64,000 nt of DNA from an uncultured Corynebacterium sp. GTDB taxonomy: Bacteria; Actinomycetota; Actinomycetes; Mycobacteriales; Mycobacteriaceae. Below are positions 9,009-18,791 of the stretch, piece after piece. The notes under the pieces were generated by a model that was not told where the DNA came from, made no database searches, and saw only the letters and a list, made by a program, of their open reading frames with translations. A program made the translations under genes and the position numbers. Positions within the stretch are counted from its first letter, which is position 1. Every line of letters starts with the position of its first letter. Location: positions 53,010 through 117,009 of the forward strand of contig NZ_CAMIHD010000006.1 of NCBI RefSeq assembly GCF_946222835.1. The letters are read 5' to 3'.

Positions 9009-9032
9009 AACCACTTATTACAGGAGGCCTCC

Positions 9033-9482
9033 TTGCAGACCACCCGCTTTGGCCGCCCCAAGTTTGGCGGCACCCAAACCAAACTCCTCACACTATCTGT
9101 TGCAGCAGGCGCGGGCCTTGCTGCAGCCGCCGGTGCCATCGTGGCCGCATTCGTGCACGATGATTCGCCGCTACTTGCGTTTGCCGTGTATGCACTGTGC
9201 CTATTTCCTGTTGCTACGGCGGCTAGCTGGCTATTCATGGTGGATCGGTCCACCATCCGTGGGGCGACACCCGATCCGGAAAATTCCATCGAATCCCATT
9301 GGTATTCGCAAGCCTCCGAAAACACCCTGCACGCCATGCTCTATGGCATTGGAGGCCTAGGCGTCGTCTCTACTTTTTGGGAGTTTCAGGTTTCCGGCAC
9401 CCTGCTCACCATCATCTTGGGAGTCTTTATCAACGTCACCTTTGGCATTAGCTACTTTGCCCACAAGAGGGCGGCAAGCTAA
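9033..9482 (+). CDS. Hypothetical four-helix membrane protein paired with an XRE regulator
   Basis: TTG at 9033 has a perfect AGGAGG five bases upstream, whereas an in-frame GTG at 8991 lies before the predicted transcription start. The product is about 149 residues with four hydrophobic segments: two near the N-terminus (LTLSVAAGAGLAAAAGAIVAA and a following FAVYALCLFPVATAASWLF) and two near the C-terminus. Between them lies a soluble loop rich in Pro, Asn and Ser. It is followed four bases later by a small XRE repressor. Similar membrane-protein plus mini-XRE pairs occur widely in Gram-positive bacteria with unclear function. Confidence 0.75.
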   Translation: MQTTRFGRPKFGGTQTKLLTLSVAAGAGLAAAAGAIVAAFVHDDSPLLAFAVYALCLFPVATAASWLFMVDRSTIRGATPDPENSIESHWYSQASENTLHAMLYGIGGLGVVSTFWEFQVSGTLLTIILGVFINVTFGISYFAHKRAAS

Positions 9483-9485
9483 GCC

Positions 9486-9680
9486 ATGGACAACCGGCTT
9501 AAAGAGATTCGCGAGAGCCAAGGTCTCTCGCAGCAAGGATTGGCCACCGAGCTAGGCGTATCGCGCCAAACGGTCATCAGCATTGAAAAAGGGCGCTACG
9601 ATCCTTCGCTCCCCCTCGCATTTCAGATCGCGCGCCACTTTTCCTGCCGCATCGAGGACATCTTTATCCCCGAGGTATAA
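9486..9680 (+). CDS. Small XRE-family transcriptional regulator
   Basis: The 64-residue protein is a bare Cro/C1-type helix-turn-helix: RLKEIRESQGLSQQGLATELGVSRQTVISIEKG is the classic five-helix core, ending RIEDIFIPEV. It matches the YozG/mini-XRE type that lacks a ligand domain. It starts four bases after the membrane-protein gene and surely shares its transcript. The operator-like repeat upstream of that gene is a likely target. Confidence in family is very high; target and signal are unknown. Confidence 0.9.
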   Translation: MDNRLKEIRESQGLSQQGLATELGVSRQTVISIEKGRYDPSLPLAFQIARHFSCRIEDIFIPEV

Positions 9681-9707
9681 ACGCGCAGCGTTTAGGGGCT
9701 GCGCGTT
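9680..9707. terminator. Bidirectional terminator between xre and uppS
   Basis: AACGCGCAGC (9680-9689) pairs perfectly with GCTGCGCGTT (9698-9707) over an 8-base loop. It overlaps both stop codons of the convergent genes and is followed by ACTTCTTT on the plus strand. Confidence 0.65.
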
Positions 9708-10461
9708 ACTTCTTTACGCCTCCGAAACGGCGGTCGCGCCGCGCGTATTCCTCAATAGCGGCGAAGAGATCTTCCGGAGTGAAATCCGGGAAGAGTTTAT
9801 CCTGGTAAATCATCTCCGCATATGCGGACTGCCACAGCAGGAAGTTGGAGGTGCGCTTTTCACCGGACGGGCGAAGGAAGAGATCCACATCCGGCATGCC
9901 CGGGTCATAGAGATGCTGCGCTATGGTTTCTTCCTTAATATCGCGCGGGTTGAGCTCGCCGGCTGCTACCTGCTTGGCGATGTCCCGAAAGCCATCCACC
10001 AACTCTGCCCTACCCCCGTAGTTCACGCACATGGCCAAGGTCATCTTGGTGTTATCCTTGGTCAGCTCTTGGGCAGCCTCGAGCTCTTTAATAACCGAGC
10101 GCCATAGGCGCGGGCGGCGCCCAGCCCACACCACGCGCACACCGCGCTCATTGAGCCACTCGCGCTGCCGACGCAATACGTCACGGTTAAAGCCCATAAG
10201 GAAGCGCACCTCCTCGGGGCTGCGGCGCCAATTCTCGGTGGAGAACGCGTAGGCAGAAAGATAAGGAACGCCGGCGGCAAGGCAGGCATCGACGACGTCA
10301 AGAAGCACGGCTTCGCCGCGCCTATGCCCCTCGGTGCGCTTCATGCCTTTTTCCTGGGCCCAGCGGCCATTGCCGTCCATGACCAGCGCAATATGGCGCG
10401 GCATGAACTCGTCCGGGATATTCGGCGGGGTCAAAGTGCGGTTCGGGTCTGGCGTAATCAC
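9706..10461 (-). CDS. uppS: Isoprenyl transferase (cis-prenyl diphosphate synthase, UppS)
   Basis: The 251-residue enzyme carries the cis-prenyltransferase signatures [13 protein letters not shown] (Asp29 binds diphosphate/Mg), FSTENWRRS, and the C-terminal [19 protein letters not shown]. It condenses isopentenyl diphosphate units to make the lipid carrier for peptidoglycan and arabinogalactan; in corynebacteria the product is decaprenyl diphosphate. The GTG start at 10461 is the first plausible one. It lies 10 bases after recO, within the era-recO-uppS run that is conserved in actinobacteria. Confidence 0.95.
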   Translation of the reverse strand: MITPDPNRTLTPPNIPDEFMPRHIALVMDGNGRWAQEKGMKRTEGHRRGEAVLLDVVDACLAAGVPYLSAYAFSTENWRRSPEEVRFLMGFNRDVLRRQREWLNERGVRVVWAGRRPRLWRSVIKELEAAQELTKDNTKMTLAMCVNYGGRAELVDGFRDIAKQVAAGELNPRDIKEETIAQHLYDPGMPDVDLFLRPSGEKRTSNFLLWQSAYAEMIYQDKLFPDFTPEDLFAAIEEYARRDRRFGGVKK

Positions 10462-10471
10462 GGGCTATATT

Positions 10472-11188
10472 CTACTGCTCCATTACCTGCAATGCGGAAA
10501 CATTGCGCTCCATGTGCCACTGCAGGTGCGCCCGCGCTAGGCGATGCCCCTCCTGCTTTTGGGCATTCGTGGGATTCGTCGGATAATTGTGCGCTAAAAG
10601 CCACAGGTGATGCAGCGTTTCGGGATCCACCTCCGCTGCGCCCGGCGGCCGGCATTCGTGGCACGCCGCCCCGCCGACTGCCGGGTGAAAGGCGTGGTGC
10701 GGGCCGGGCCGGTTGCACTGGGCACAGTTAAAAAGGCTCGGTGCCCAACCGGCATGCGCCATCGCCTGCAGCAAGAAGGCATCCAGAGTCATGGTTGGGT
10801 CCGCGGTTTGCAGCCGTTGCAAGGTCGCGGTGACGGATTCGTAGAGGTAGGTGTCATGGGCGGCGTCGGCAAACGCAAGGCGTTCGGCTGATTCCAATAC
10901 CGCGCAGGCTGCCGTGTAGCGCTCATAGTCCTCGATGAGGCGCGCGCCAAAGTAATCCACCGTATCCGCTTGGGAAATGGTGGCTAGATTTTTTCCTACG
11001 TATAGCTGGACATCAAGATTGACGAAGAGCTGCAGACGCGAGCCAAAGCGGGACTTGGCGCGGCGCACGCCCTTGGCCACCGCACGCACGAGGCCGTGAT
11101 CGCGGGTGAGCAGGACAATGACGCGATCGGCCTCGCCAAAATCGTAGGTGCGGATGACCACTGCGCGGTCACGATAGTTCTCGCGCAT
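10472..11188 (-). CDS. recO: DNA repair protein RecO
   Basis: The 238-residue protein starts MRENYRDRAVVIRTYDFGEADRVIVLLTRDHG, the OB-fold entry of RecO, and continues with RAVAKGVRRAKSRFGSRL. A four-cysteine zinc knuckle is formed by CAQC and CHEC near residues 160-185. RecO loads RecA on SSB-coated DNA together with RecR. It is 6 bases downstream of era and 10 bases upstream of uppS, consistent with one transcript. Confidence 0.95.
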   Translation of the reverse strand: MRENYRDRAVVIRTYDFGEADRVIVLLTRDHGLVRAVAKGVRRAKSRFGSRLQLFVNLDVQLYVGKNLATISQADTVDYFGARLIEDYERYTAACAVLESAERLAFADAAHDTYLYESVTATLQRLQTADPTMTLDAFLLQAMAHAGWAPSLFNCAQCNRPGPHHAFHPAVGGAACHECRPPGAAEVDPETLHHLWLLAHNYPTNPTNAQKQEGHRLARAHLQWHMERNVSALQVMEQ

Positions 11189-11194
11189 ATCTGC

Positions 11195-12232
11195 TTAGAA
11201 ACCGAGCCTGCCCAGTGACTTCGGGTCAGACTGCCAATTTTTCAGCACTTTAATGCGCAGGTCTAGGTATACGTTCTGGCCCAGCAACTCGATGATCTCC
11301 TTGCGGGCATTGCCCACAATGCGGCGGAAGCGCAGTCCATCCTTGCCTTCGATAATGCGCTTTTGGCCAGGCCGCTCCAAATACAAAATGGCGTGAATAT
11401 CCAGCACGCCCTCACGGGTGCGCGATGGCAACATCTCATCCACCTGCACCGCCACCGAGTGCGGCAGCTCCGCCTTCAAGCCGGATAATGCAGCCTCACG
11501 AATGAGTTCCTCGATGCGCTTTTCCTGGCCCTCATCGGTGATGTGATCATCCGGGTAGAACTTCGGGCCTTCTGGCAGGTGATCCACGATGACCTGCACG
11601 AGCTCATCAAGCTGCACGCCTTCCTTGGAGGACACCGGAATGACTACCGCATTCGGGTCATCTTGGGTAAGTAGCTCGTGTAGGGCCAAAAGCTGTGCGC
11701 CTACTTGGTCTTTGCTGGCCTTATCCAGCTTGGTGACGATGCCGATGATCGGCGTCTTCGGCGCAATGGAGCGCACGTTTTCCAAAATCCAGCGGTCACC
11801 CGGGCCGATTTTTTCATCGGCCGGAATGGTCAGGCCAATGACGTCCACATCGGCATAGGTATCTTTGACTACCTCGTTGAGGCGCTCGCCCAACAGGGTG
11901 CGCGGGCGGTGCAGGCCCGGCGTATCCACGACGATAACTTGGGCGTCTTCGCGGTGTACCAAGCCACGGATGGTGTGGCGGGTCGTCTCCGGCTGGTCGG
12001 CCGTAATCGCAATCTTCTGGCCTACCAGGACATTGGTCAGCGTGGATTTACCGGTATTCGGGCGGCCGACAAAGGATACGAATCCGGACCGGAATCCTTC
12101 CGGGGTGTCGGTGTACTGCGAATAATCAAGTGGGGCGGCCGTATTCTCGGCGCCTTCCGGCACGGCATCATCGGGGTCTTCCGGAAGACCCTCGAATGCC
12201 GCATCAAACTGTGCATCAAAATCAGAACTCAT
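11195..12232 (-). CDS. era: GTPase Era with acidic N-terminal extension
   Basis: ATG at 12232 gives a 345-residue GTPase. An acidic leader of about 45 residues precedes the domain, longer than in most bacteria. G1 GRPNTGKST is near residues 56-64, G3 is VVDTPGLH and G4 is VTKLDKAS. The C-terminal KH domain (ALSGLKAELPHSVAVQVDEM, GQNVYLDLRIKVLKNW) binds the 3' end of 16S rRNA. Era helps 30S maturation. The three-codon extension to TTG at 12241 is unlikely. Confidence 0.95.
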   Translation of the reverse strand: MSSDFDAQFDAAFEGLPEDPDDAVPEGAENTAAPLDYSQYTDTPEGFRSGFVSFVGRPNTGKSTLTNVLVGQKIAITADQPETTRHTIRGLVHREDAQVIVVDTPGLHRPRTLLGERLNEVVKDTYADVDVIGLTIPADEKIGPGDRWILENVRSIAPKTPIIGIVTKLDKASKDQVGAQLLALHELLTQDDPNAVVIPVSSKEGVQLDELVQVIVDHLPEGPKFYPDDHITDEGQEKRIEELIREAALSGLKAELPHSVAVQVDEMLPSRTREGVLDIHAILYLERPGQKRIIEGKDGLRFRRIVGNARKEIIELLGQNVYLDLRIKVLKNWQSDPKSLGRLGF

Positions 12233-12373
12233 TACCCGCAATAATAGCCCACAGAGCCAAAATCTCCGATTAGTTCACGGCCATTTTCTACCAACGATAC
12301 AAAGTAGGGCTAATCTATAGGGAAACCTCTTCTCCCCAGCACAAACCGTGCTGCCTCTCTGAAAGGCCCCTTC

Positions 12374-12937
12374 ATGCCCCGCAAGTCTCCTGCGCTCATT
12401 TTGGGCGCTGCATTGACCCTCTTTCTCTCCGCATGCTCTTCGCCCGATTCCGAATCATCACCGGAGACGAGTACTTCAACAACGTCATCTTCCAGTACCG
12501 TCAGCTCCTCCAGCTCCACTTCTTCTACTGCCAGCAGCGAAGAAGCACCGAGCGAAGAACCCGCAGATGACATAGCCGCCGAGCCGGAGGCCCAGGCCCA
12601 GGCCGCGACTGCGGAGCCGGAGTTGCTGTATTGCGATCCGGGAAATTTGACCATCATCGGCACATTTTCTGACGGAACGCAAAGGCCTACAGAACTGTGT
12701 GATACACCAGCCCACCGGCGTTCCGCACGCGCAGAAGGAGTATGCGGCAGTCTAGACGGACGGTATAAGTACCCCGAGGAATGGGCGGAGCTGTGCAATG
12801 GGGGTCTTCCGCCTTCAGATGCAGATTCTTTTAATGACTACGGCGACGTAGATGCGGGATACGTGCCAGAGTCTGACGCAGTTACAGATGCTCCAACCGA
12901 TTCTGATACGGGTGCGGTTGAAAGCTACGAGTATTAA
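12374..12937 (+). CDS. Ser/Thr/Glu-rich lipoprotein, unknown function
   Basis: The product of 187 residues opens with a lipoprotein signal (ALILGAALTLFLSAC, lipobox LSAC at Cys21). It is followed by about 50 residues of Ser/Thr then Glu/Pro/Ala-rich spacer that would extend through the cell wall. The globular part has four cysteines (LLYCDPGN, TELCD, GVCGS, ELCNGG), likely two disulfides, and ends in an acidic tail. A ribosome site AAAGG precedes the ATG. It is not recognised as a known family. A strong terminator follows. Confidence 0.8.
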   Translation: MPRKSPALILGAALTLFLSACSSPDSESSPETSTSTTSSSSTVSSSSSTSSTASSEEAPSEEPADDIAAEPEAQAQAATAEPELLYCDPGNLTIIGTFSDGTQRPTELCDTPAHRRSARAEGVCGSLDGRYKYPEEWAELCNGGLPPSDADSFNDYGDVDAGYVPESDAVTDAPTDSDTGAVESYEY

Positions 12938-12966
12938 CAAAGGAAGGTAAGCCACTAGGCAATGCA

Positions 12967-13000
12967 ACGCCCTGCACCCATCGACACGGGTGCAGGGCGT
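12967..13000. terminator. Strong bidirectional terminator
   Basis: A perfect 13-base stem (12967-12979 with 12988-13000) carries an 8-base loop, followed by AGGTGTGTTTT. It separates the lipoprotein gene from the convergent formamidase gene. Confidence 0.8.
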
Positions 13001-13019
13001 AGGTGTGTTTTAGCAGACC

Positions 13020-14036
13020 TTACTTAAACTCGTCCGGCAGCGGGCCAAGCTGCGGGCCGTCCGGGTAGTACTTCCAGCCGTCCTTGATGCGGACGTCATC
13101 AGCCCAAGGGAGCTTGTACTCGCCCTTGGCCAGGTCCTCGATCCAGGTCAGGTAGTTTTCGGTCTTGCCACCGGGATAGCCCACGTACCCGCGGTTGCCT
13201 AGGTTAAAGATGTTGTTTTCAAGGCCCCAGTTGATGCGCGCCTTATCGGCCAGTTCTGGGAAGATTTCGGCGGTGACGATTTCACCGGGATTGCGGTGAC
13301 CCTCAGAAATCATGTGGCCATCGTAGTTGCAGATGTTACCTTCACCGAAGTAGTAGAAGGTGTTGTCATAGCCAGCCAGGTTCACCGAAGCGGTGAACAT
13401 CAGGTTTTGGAAGGCATTGGTCTTATTCGTCATGATCCACTGATCCTGGGTCTGCGTGGAGTAGCCCGAGATGCGGATGTAGACGTTGGCACCCTTGTAC
13501 GCGGCCTCGCGTGCCAGCTCAGGGAACATACCATCGTGGCAGATGTTCACGGCGAGCTTGGAACCCTTGGGGCCGTCGCAAACCGGCATGCCCAGATCAC
13601 CTGGGTACCAAGGCTCAATAGGAGTCCATGGCTGGAGCTTGCGGTAGTGTAGAGCAATTTCGCCATCGGAGTTGATGATGATGGCGGTATTAAATGGCGG
13701 CTTTCCTTCCTCATGATTGGGCTCCATTATGGAGAATACGCCCCATACGTCATTTTCCTTACAAGCCTGCTTGAACTGATCTACCTTGGGATCATCGAGG
13801 CCAATGAGGAATTCATCATAGGACCAAATCTTGGTGTTGAGACCGGAGGAAGAATATTCCGGGAAGACAATGAGATCGAGGTCTGGGTAGCCCGCCTTGG
13901 TGGAGGCAACCATGCGACAGATTTCATCCACGCTGGCTTGGACGTCCTCCGGGGTGTTAACCACGGGGACGGGGTATTGAATGAGGGCCATCAACAGGCC
14001 GTCGGGGGATGCACTGATGCTACCAGTACTAGACAT
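13020..14036 (-). CDS. amiF: Formamidase AmiF (nitrilase-superfamily aliphatic amidase)
   Basis: The 338-residue protein resembles AmiF-type formamidases along its full length (about 334 residues in Helicobacter). The nitrilase triad is present: Glu in [10 protein letters not shown], Lys in LHYRKLQPW and Cys in [11 protein letters not shown]. The flanking [27 protein letters not shown] and KLPWADD blocks are typical of this subgroup. It would hydrolyse formamide to formate and ammonia. A clear AGGAGA lies five bases before the ATG. It is bordered on both sides by strong terminators, so it is a single-gene transcript. AmiF is not a standard corynebacterial core gene, so acquisition is possible. 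Short-chain amides are alternative substrates. Confidence 0.92.
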   Translation of the reverse strand: MSSTGSISASPDGLLMALIQYPVPVVNTPEDVQASVDEICRMVASTKAGYPDLDLIVFPEYSSSGLNTKIWSYDEFLIGLDDPKVDQFKQACKENDVWGVFSIMEPNHEEGKPPFNTAIIINSDGEIALHYRKLQPWTPIEPWYPGDLGMPVCDGPKGSKLAVNICHDGMFPELAREAAYKGANVYIRISGYSTQTQDQWIMTNKTNAFQNLMFTASVNLAGYDNTFYYFGEGNICNYDGHMISEGHRNPGEIVTAEIFPELADKARINWGLENNIFNLGNRGYVGYPGGKTENYLTWIEDLAKGEYKLPWADDVRIKDGWKYYPDGPQLGPLPDEFK

Positions 14037-14204
14037 TGGATCTCCTATCGCAAACTGAAGTATGTGACGACGACCATATTACTGAAAATTTAGTATTACA
14101 TCACAACTTTAATCTGGAGGAATGGTCTCGTATTTGAGACCGGCTTGAAGTCGACGGGAAACTGCAAAGGGCAGTCCTCGAAACTGAACGCAGTAAAACC
14201 AAAA

Positions 14205-14234
14205 CCGAACTGGGGAAAAGCTTCCCCAGTTCGG
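14205..14234 (-). terminator. Intrinsic terminator after the pyridoxal kinase gene
   Basis: A perfect 13-base stem (14205-14217 with 14222-14234) has a 4-base loop. On the minus strand it is followed by TTTTGGTTTTACT. It ends pdxY transcription before the amiF promoter. Confidence 0.85.
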
Positions 14235-14275
14235 CTCGATTTCTTCTGGTCTAACGCCAGCGGCACTGCCAGAAC

Positions 14276-15124
14276 CTAAAGCTCCTCTGCGTGGAACTGC
14301 ATGCGCGGATGTGCGAATACATCCTGGGACTGGATGAGCTGAAGCTCGGCAGTCTCGGCCTCGTAGGTGTTTTCCAGCAGGTCATAGACGGAGGAGGCGG
14401 TGCGGCGCAGGGACTCCTTGACATCGCTAGTCTCGGTGTAGTGGCCGGTAAACAGGGCGGCCGTGACGTCGCCGGAGCCGTTGCGCTTAAACGGCAACAG
14501 TGGCGTGGATACTAGGAAGGCGCGCTCGCCGTCGACGGCGAGCATCTCGATCTGGTCCTCCGGAGTCTCTGGGCGCTTAACGGAGGTGACCAGCACGGTC
14601 TTTGGGCCGATTTCTTGCGCTTTCTTCACCGCGGCGAGGGTTTGATCGAGGGTGCCGACCTCAGAATCGGTGAGGTAGCCCAGCTCAAATTGGTTGGGGG
14701 TGATGATATCGGCAACGGGCACAACGCGGTCGCGCAGCAGCGGCGGGATCTCATAGGAGACAAAGCAGCCGGACTTAGCATTGCCCATTACAGGATCGCA
14801 GGCATAAAGCGCCTTGGGGTTAGCGGCCTTAATGCGGCGGACGGTTTCCACGATGGCGTCGGCAATGTCGGCGCCGCCCTGGTAGCCAGAAAGAATGGCG
14901 TCGATCTGCGGAAAGGCACCGCGCTTTTCAATGCCATCGATAATGGAGGTGACATCGCTGGCCGGAATCATCGGCCCGCCCCAGTCACCGTAGCCAGTAT
15001 GGTTGGAGAAATTCACCGTGTGGACCGGCCATACCTCATGGCCGGCGCGCTGCAGAGGAAAGACGGCCGCAGAGTTGCCAACGTGGCCGTAGGTGACGTG
15101 GGACTGGATGGAAAGGATAGTCAT
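14276..15124 (-). CDS. pdxY: Pyridoxal kinase (PdxY type)
   Basis: ATG at 15124 starts MTILSIQSHVTYGHVGNSAAVFPLQ, the conserved PdxK/PdxY opening, so the nine upstream codons are excluded. The 282-residue ribokinase-fold protein has HTVNFSNHTGYGDW, YACDPVMGN (substrate loop) and FKRNGSGDVTAALFTGH, the anion-hole GSGD with the catalytic aspartate. It phosphorylates pyridoxal to PLP in salvage. It has its own terminator and is separated from ybeY by about 50 bases. Confidence 0.92.
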   Translation of the reverse strand: MTILSIQSHVTYGHVGNSAAVFPLQRAGHEVWPVHTVNFSNHTGYGDWGGPMIPASDVTSIIDGIEKRGAFPQIDAILSGYQGGADIADAIVETVRRIKAANPKALYACDPVMGNAKSGCFVSYEIPPLLRDRVVPVADIITPNQFELGYLTDSEVGTLDQTLAAVKKAQEIGPKTVLVTSVKRPETPEDQIEMLAVDGERAFLVSTPLLPFKRNGSGDVTAALFTGHYTETSDVKESLRRTASSVYDLLENTYEAETAELQLIQSQDVFAHPRMQFHAEEL

Positions 15125-15175
15125 AGGTTTCCATTGTGCTACGCGGCGCACGCGCTCACAAAAGAAAGCGAAAAA

Positions 15176-15793
15176 TTATTCTTCCGAGCGATCTTGTGGT
15201 TCTCCCACCGCAGGGATGCCCCCGCCAGGAACCTGCTTGTCCAGGTTGGCGCGCTCGGCAGCATCGGGGAAAGCCTTCGGACCAGAAGGCTTGGGCTGAT
15301 AAGAAACGCCGCGCTCGGCCACATCGTCGTACCAATCCGCAAGCAGCTCGTTTTGGCGGCCGAACATTTCCTTTTCCTCGGCCGGAGTGGAGTGGTCATA
15401 GCCCAATAGGTGCAGGCAGCCATGCACGGTGAGCAGCGCGAGCTCGTGGCCCAGGGAGTGTCCGGCGGCTTCTGCTTGGCGCAAGGCGAATTCGGGGCAC
15501 AGCACAATATCACCGAGCATGGCTGGGCCTGGATCGGCGGCATCAGGGCGGCCGCCACCAGCAATCGCACCGGGAGTGAGCTCATCCATAGGGAAGCTCA
15601 TGACATCGGTAGGGCCCTCCAGGTCCATCCAGCGCACGTGGAGATCCTCGATGGTCTTCAAATCCACGCAGGTAATCGTGCACTCGGCATCGGGGTTGAT
15701 GTCCATGGCGCCGAAGGCATAAGAGGCGACGTCTATCAGCATCTCCTCGTTGACGCCTTCGAAGCCGGACTCATTGAGAAACTCGATACTCAT
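15176..15793 (-). CDS. ybeY: Endoribonuclease YbeY
   Basis: The 205-residue protein contains the zinc motif [11 protein letters not shown] (His124 to His134) preceded by GHELALLTV. The family acts in 16S rRNA 3'-end maturation and ribosome quality control. The last 45 residues (after [10 protein letters not shown]) are a low-complexity extension beyond the usual length of about 150-160. The ATG overlaps the phoH stop by four bases, showing translational coupling. Confidence 0.93.
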   Translation of the reverse strand: MSIEFLNESGFEGVNEEMLIDVASYAFGAMDINPDAECTITCVDLKTIEDLHVRWMDLEGPTDVMSFPMDELTPGAIAGGGRPDAADPGPAMLGDIVLCPEFALRQAEAAGHSLGHELALLTVHGCLHLLGYDHSTPAEEKEMFGRQNELLADWYDDVAERGVSYQPKPSGPKAFPDAAERANLDKQVPGGGIPAVGEPQDRSEE

Positions 15794-16770
15794 TCCATTC
15801 CCTCGTATTCTGCGGCTTTCTTATTATCAAAGGTCTCATACGCATTGACAATGCGCCCGACCAGCTGATGGCGCACCACGTCTTTCGCTCCCAGGTCCGC
15901 GAAGTGAATATCCTCCACGTTGCGCAGGATGCGGCGCACGATGCGCAGGCCGGAGACCTGACCATGTGGGAGATCCACCTGGGAGACATCGCCAGTAACC
16001 ACGATCTTGGAGCCAAAGCCCAAGCGAGTCAGGAACATCTTCATCTGCGCGGGCGTGGTGTTTTGGGCCTCGTCAAGGATGACAAAGGCGTCGTTTAGCG
16101 TGCGGCCGCGCATATAAGCCAGCGGGGCGACCTCAATGATGCCGGCTTCCATAAGCTTTGGAATCATTTCTGGATCGAGCATGTCCCGCAGGGCGTCGTA
16201 AAGCGGCCGCAGATACGGGTCAATCTTGTCATTAAGCGTGCCCGGCAAAAAGCCCAGCTTCTCCCCTGCCTCCACAGCTGGGCGGGTAAGGATGATGCGC
16301 GAGACTTGCTTGGTCTGCAGCGCCTGCACCGCCTTGGCTACTGCGAGGTAGGTCTTGCCGGAGCCGGCTGGGCCGATACCAAAGACCACCGTATTATCGT
16401 CGATGGCCTGCACGTATTCAGATTGTCCCACCGTCTTCGGGCGAATAGCCTTGCCGCGGCGCTTAACGATGTCCGCCGCCATCGCCGCCGAGACCGACTG
16501 CGGCGCCTCCACGGCCACCATGTCCATGGTGTGCTTGACCGTATCGGTGGATACGGCGTGACCGCGGCGGGCGATGGCTTCGAGCTCGTCGAGGATCTTG
16601 GCGGCACGGGCCACCTCATAATCGGGGCCCGTGACGGTGACGACATTGCCGCGGGCAAAAAGGTCCGCATCTAGGCGGTTATTGAGCACGCGCAAGTTAT
16701 CGTCCGCACTGCCCAGCACACTGCTGACGTAGGCGGAATCTAGCTCACATTTCTTCGTGATGATAGGCAC
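15790..16770 (-). CDS. phoH: PhoH-like ATPase
   Basis: The 326-residue protein has an N-terminal KH-like region ([22 protein letters not shown]). The P-loop domain follows, with Walker A GPAGSGKT at 133-140, [20 protein letters not shown], and Walker [12 protein letters not shown]. PhoH proteins are thought to be RNA helicase/ATPases working with YbeY, and here the two genes overlap by four bases. It is in the conserved rsmE-phoH-ybeY block. Confidence 0.94.
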   Translation of the reverse strand: MPIITKKCELDSAYVSSVLGSADDNLRVLNNRLDADLFARGNVVTVTGPDYEVARAAKILDELEAIARRGHAVSTDTVKHTMDMVAVEAPQSVSAAMAADIVKRRGKAIRPKTVGQSEYVQAIDDNTVVFGIGPAGSGKTYLAVAKAVQALQTKQVSRIILTRPAVEAGEKLGFLPGTLNDKIDPYLRPLYDALRDMLDPEMIPKLMEAGIIEVAPLAYMRGRTLNDAFVILDEAQNTTPAQMKMFLTRLGFGSKIVVTGDVSQVDLPHGQVSGLRIVRRILRNVEDIHFADLGAKDVVRHQLVGRIVNAYETFDNKKAAEYEGME

Positions 16771-16806
16771 GTGCTTTAGGCTACCAGCGCCTGCTATCAG
16801 CGCCTG

Positions 16807-17568
16807 CTACCACCGCTGGGTGCGCATGCCGATTGCCGCTAGCGCCACCATCGCTGCGCTGGCCGTGCGCAGCACTTCTGGGCCGAGCTTGATAGGCGTT
16901 GCGCCGGCACCCTTGAGGCGATCGAGCTCTGCGTCGCCGATGCCGCCTTCGGGACCTACGAGCACTACGACATTGTCTGCAAGCGGCACGTCTTTGATGG
17001 AAGCAGTAGCCTCCTCATGCAGGACAAGCACCGTGGGCGCGGACGCCCCATCGCCGGCGGCGCGATCGCGGCCGAGTTCTTGGACGAGCTGCGGGGTGGT
17101 CAGCGGGCCGCGCACCTGCGGGATGCGAGAGCGACGAGATTGCTTGGCCGCAGAATCCGCAGCCGCCTGCCACTTGGCCACCGCCTTCGGCGCCTTCTTG
17201 CCATCCCATTTAGCCACGCAGCGGTCTGCCTGCCAGGCGATAATCTCATCGGCGCCGGCCTGGGTAGCCAGATCCACGGCGAGCTCGGCGCGCTCGGACT
17301 TCGGGATGGCCTGCACCACGGTCACGCGTGGGGTGGGCTCGGGCGCGGTCACAATGGACTCGACCGTACCCTCCAGGAAGTCCTTGCCCGAGGTGTCGGT
17401 GATGGTGAGGGTGAGGCGGATACCGGTGCCGTCGATAAGCTCGAGGCGTTCGCCCTCCCCCATGCGCTTGACCGTGACTGCATGGCGGGCCTCCGGGCCG
17501 GAAAAACTGAACGCCTCACCGGTGCGTGCGGCGGAAAGGTCCGGGTGGATGAAGACGGGCAGCGACAT
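16807..17568 (-). CDS. rsmE: 16S rRNA (uracil1498-N3)-methyltransferase RsmE
   Basis: The 253-residue SPOUT methyltransferase has the N-terminal PUA-like part (HPDLSAARTGEAFSFSGPEARHAVTV). Its C-terminal trefoil-knot motifs are VVLVGPEGGIGDAELDRL and LGPEVLRTASAAMVAL. It methylates U1498 in the decoding site. Its ATG overlaps the dnaJ2 stop by one base (TGATG), so it is coupled to dnaJ2. Confidence 0.95.
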   Translation of the reverse strand: MSLPVFIHPDLSAARTGEAFSFSGPEARHAVTVKRMGEGERLELIDGTGIRLTLTITDTSGKDFLEGTVESIVTAPEPTPRVTVVQAIPKSERAELAVDLATQAGADEIIAWQADRCVAKWDGKKAPKAVAKWQAAADSAAKQSRRSRIPQVRGPLTTPQLVQELGRDRAAGDGASAPTVLVLHEEATASIKDVPLADNVVVLVGPEGGIGDAELDRLKGAGATPIKLGPEVLRTASAAMVALAAIGMRTQRW

Positions 17569-18722
17569 CAGCGGCGGAACTTATCGCGAATGCGGCTAAA
17601 GAAGGATTCCTCCTGGCCGTCGCCGGTAGTGCGCACGCGCGCGCCCTCGTCGCGGGAGTTGCGGATCTTCTCCAGGGATTCGCGGGTCTTGCGGTCCAAG
17701 TCCTTGGGCACAACGACGTCCACGTGGGCAAAGAGGTTGCCATAGCCATCGGTACGCAGACGCGGCATGCCCGCGCCATCGACCTTGATGGACTCGCCCG
17801 GCTGGGTGCCCGGCTCGATATCGATGGTGAGCTCTTCGCCATTGAGCTGGTCGATGGTGAAGTTGGTACCCAGTGCGGCATCGATCATCGGCACGCGCAC
17901 GGTGAGGTTCAAGTCATCGGCATTGCGCTGGAAGACGGGGTGCTCCTCCATGTGGACCTCAACATACAGGTCACCGGCTGGGCCGCCGCCGTGGCCCACC
18001 TCGCCCTGGGAAGCCATGCGGATGCGCATGCCGTCATTGATGCCGGCCGGGATATTAACGGTAATATCGCGGCGCTTCTTCACGCGGCCATCGCCAGCGC
18101 AGTGATTGCATGGATCGGTAATGACCTCGCCGAAGCCCTGGCACTTCGGGCACGGACGGGTAGTCATGACATTGCCCAGGAAGCTGCGCTGCATCTCCTG
18201 GATTTCGCCCATGCCATTGCAATTATCGCAGGTAACCGGCTTGGCCTTGGACTCGGAGCCGGTGCCACCGCAGCTATCACACAGCACCGCGGTATCCACG
18301 GTGACCTTCTTCTTCAGGCCGGTATAGGCCTCTTCCAGGGTGATGCGGGTGCGCAGCAGGGCATCATTGCCCGGTTGGACGCGGGACTTCGGGCCACGGG
18401 AGCCGCCAGCGCCGCCGCCGAAGAACTCGGCGAAGATATCGCCTAGGCCGCCGCCACCGAAGCCGCCAAAGCCACCGGCGCCAGCACCGGCACCGCCGCC
18501 CTGCTCCATTGGATCGCCGCCCATGTCCACAATCTGGCGCTTTTGCGGATCCAGCAGGACCTCCTGGGCCAGCGCGGCATCGCGGAACTTCTCCGCCGCG
18601 GTTTCATCATCCGGGTTCAAATCCGGGTGATACTTGCGGGCCATTTTGCGGTAGGCCTTCTTAATCTCCTGGTCAGATGCGTTCTTATCAACACCGAGGA
18701 TGCCGTAGTAGTCACGAGCCAC
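17568..18722 (-). CDS. dnaJ2: Chaperone protein DnaJ2
   Basis: The 384-residue protein is a type I DnaJ. The J domain has HPD at 32-34, then a Gly/Phe-rich linker around 70-105. Four CxxCxGxG zinc repeats follow ([36 protein letters not shown]), then the C-terminal substrate domains. It is the hrcA-linked second DnaJ of actinobacteria rather than the dnaK-operon copy. It stimulates DnaK ATPase. Confidence 0.96.
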   Translation of the reverse strand: MARDYYGILGVDKNASDQEIKKAYRKMARKYHPDLNPDDETAAEKFRDAALAQEVLLDPQKRQIVDMGGDPMEQGGGAGAGAGGFGGFGGGGLGDIFAEFFGGGAGGSRGPKSRVQPGNDALLRTRITLEEAYTGLKKKVTVDTAVLCDSCGGTGSESKAKPVTCDNCNGMGEIQEMQRSFLGNVMTTRPCPKCQGFGEVITDPCNHCAGDGRVKKRRDITVNIPAGINDGMRIRMASQGEVGHGGGPAGDLYVEVHMEEHPVFQRNADDLNLTVRVPMIDAALGTNFTIDQLNGEELTIDIEPGTQPGESIKVDGAGMPRLRTDGYGNLFAHVDVVVPKDLDRKTRESLEKIRNSRDEGARVRTTGDGQEESFFSRIRDKFRR

Positions 18723-18791
18723 TGTAAGAGATATTCCTTCTAATTCGTCTTGTTGGGGTTAGCTTCAAAAAATAATGCGCGGCCAGCTAGT

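Noticed and set aside
8991..9032. GTG at 8991 as the start of the membrane-protein gene
   Set aside because: It lies upstream of the predicted transcription start and lacks a ribosome site, while TTG at 9033 has a perfect one.
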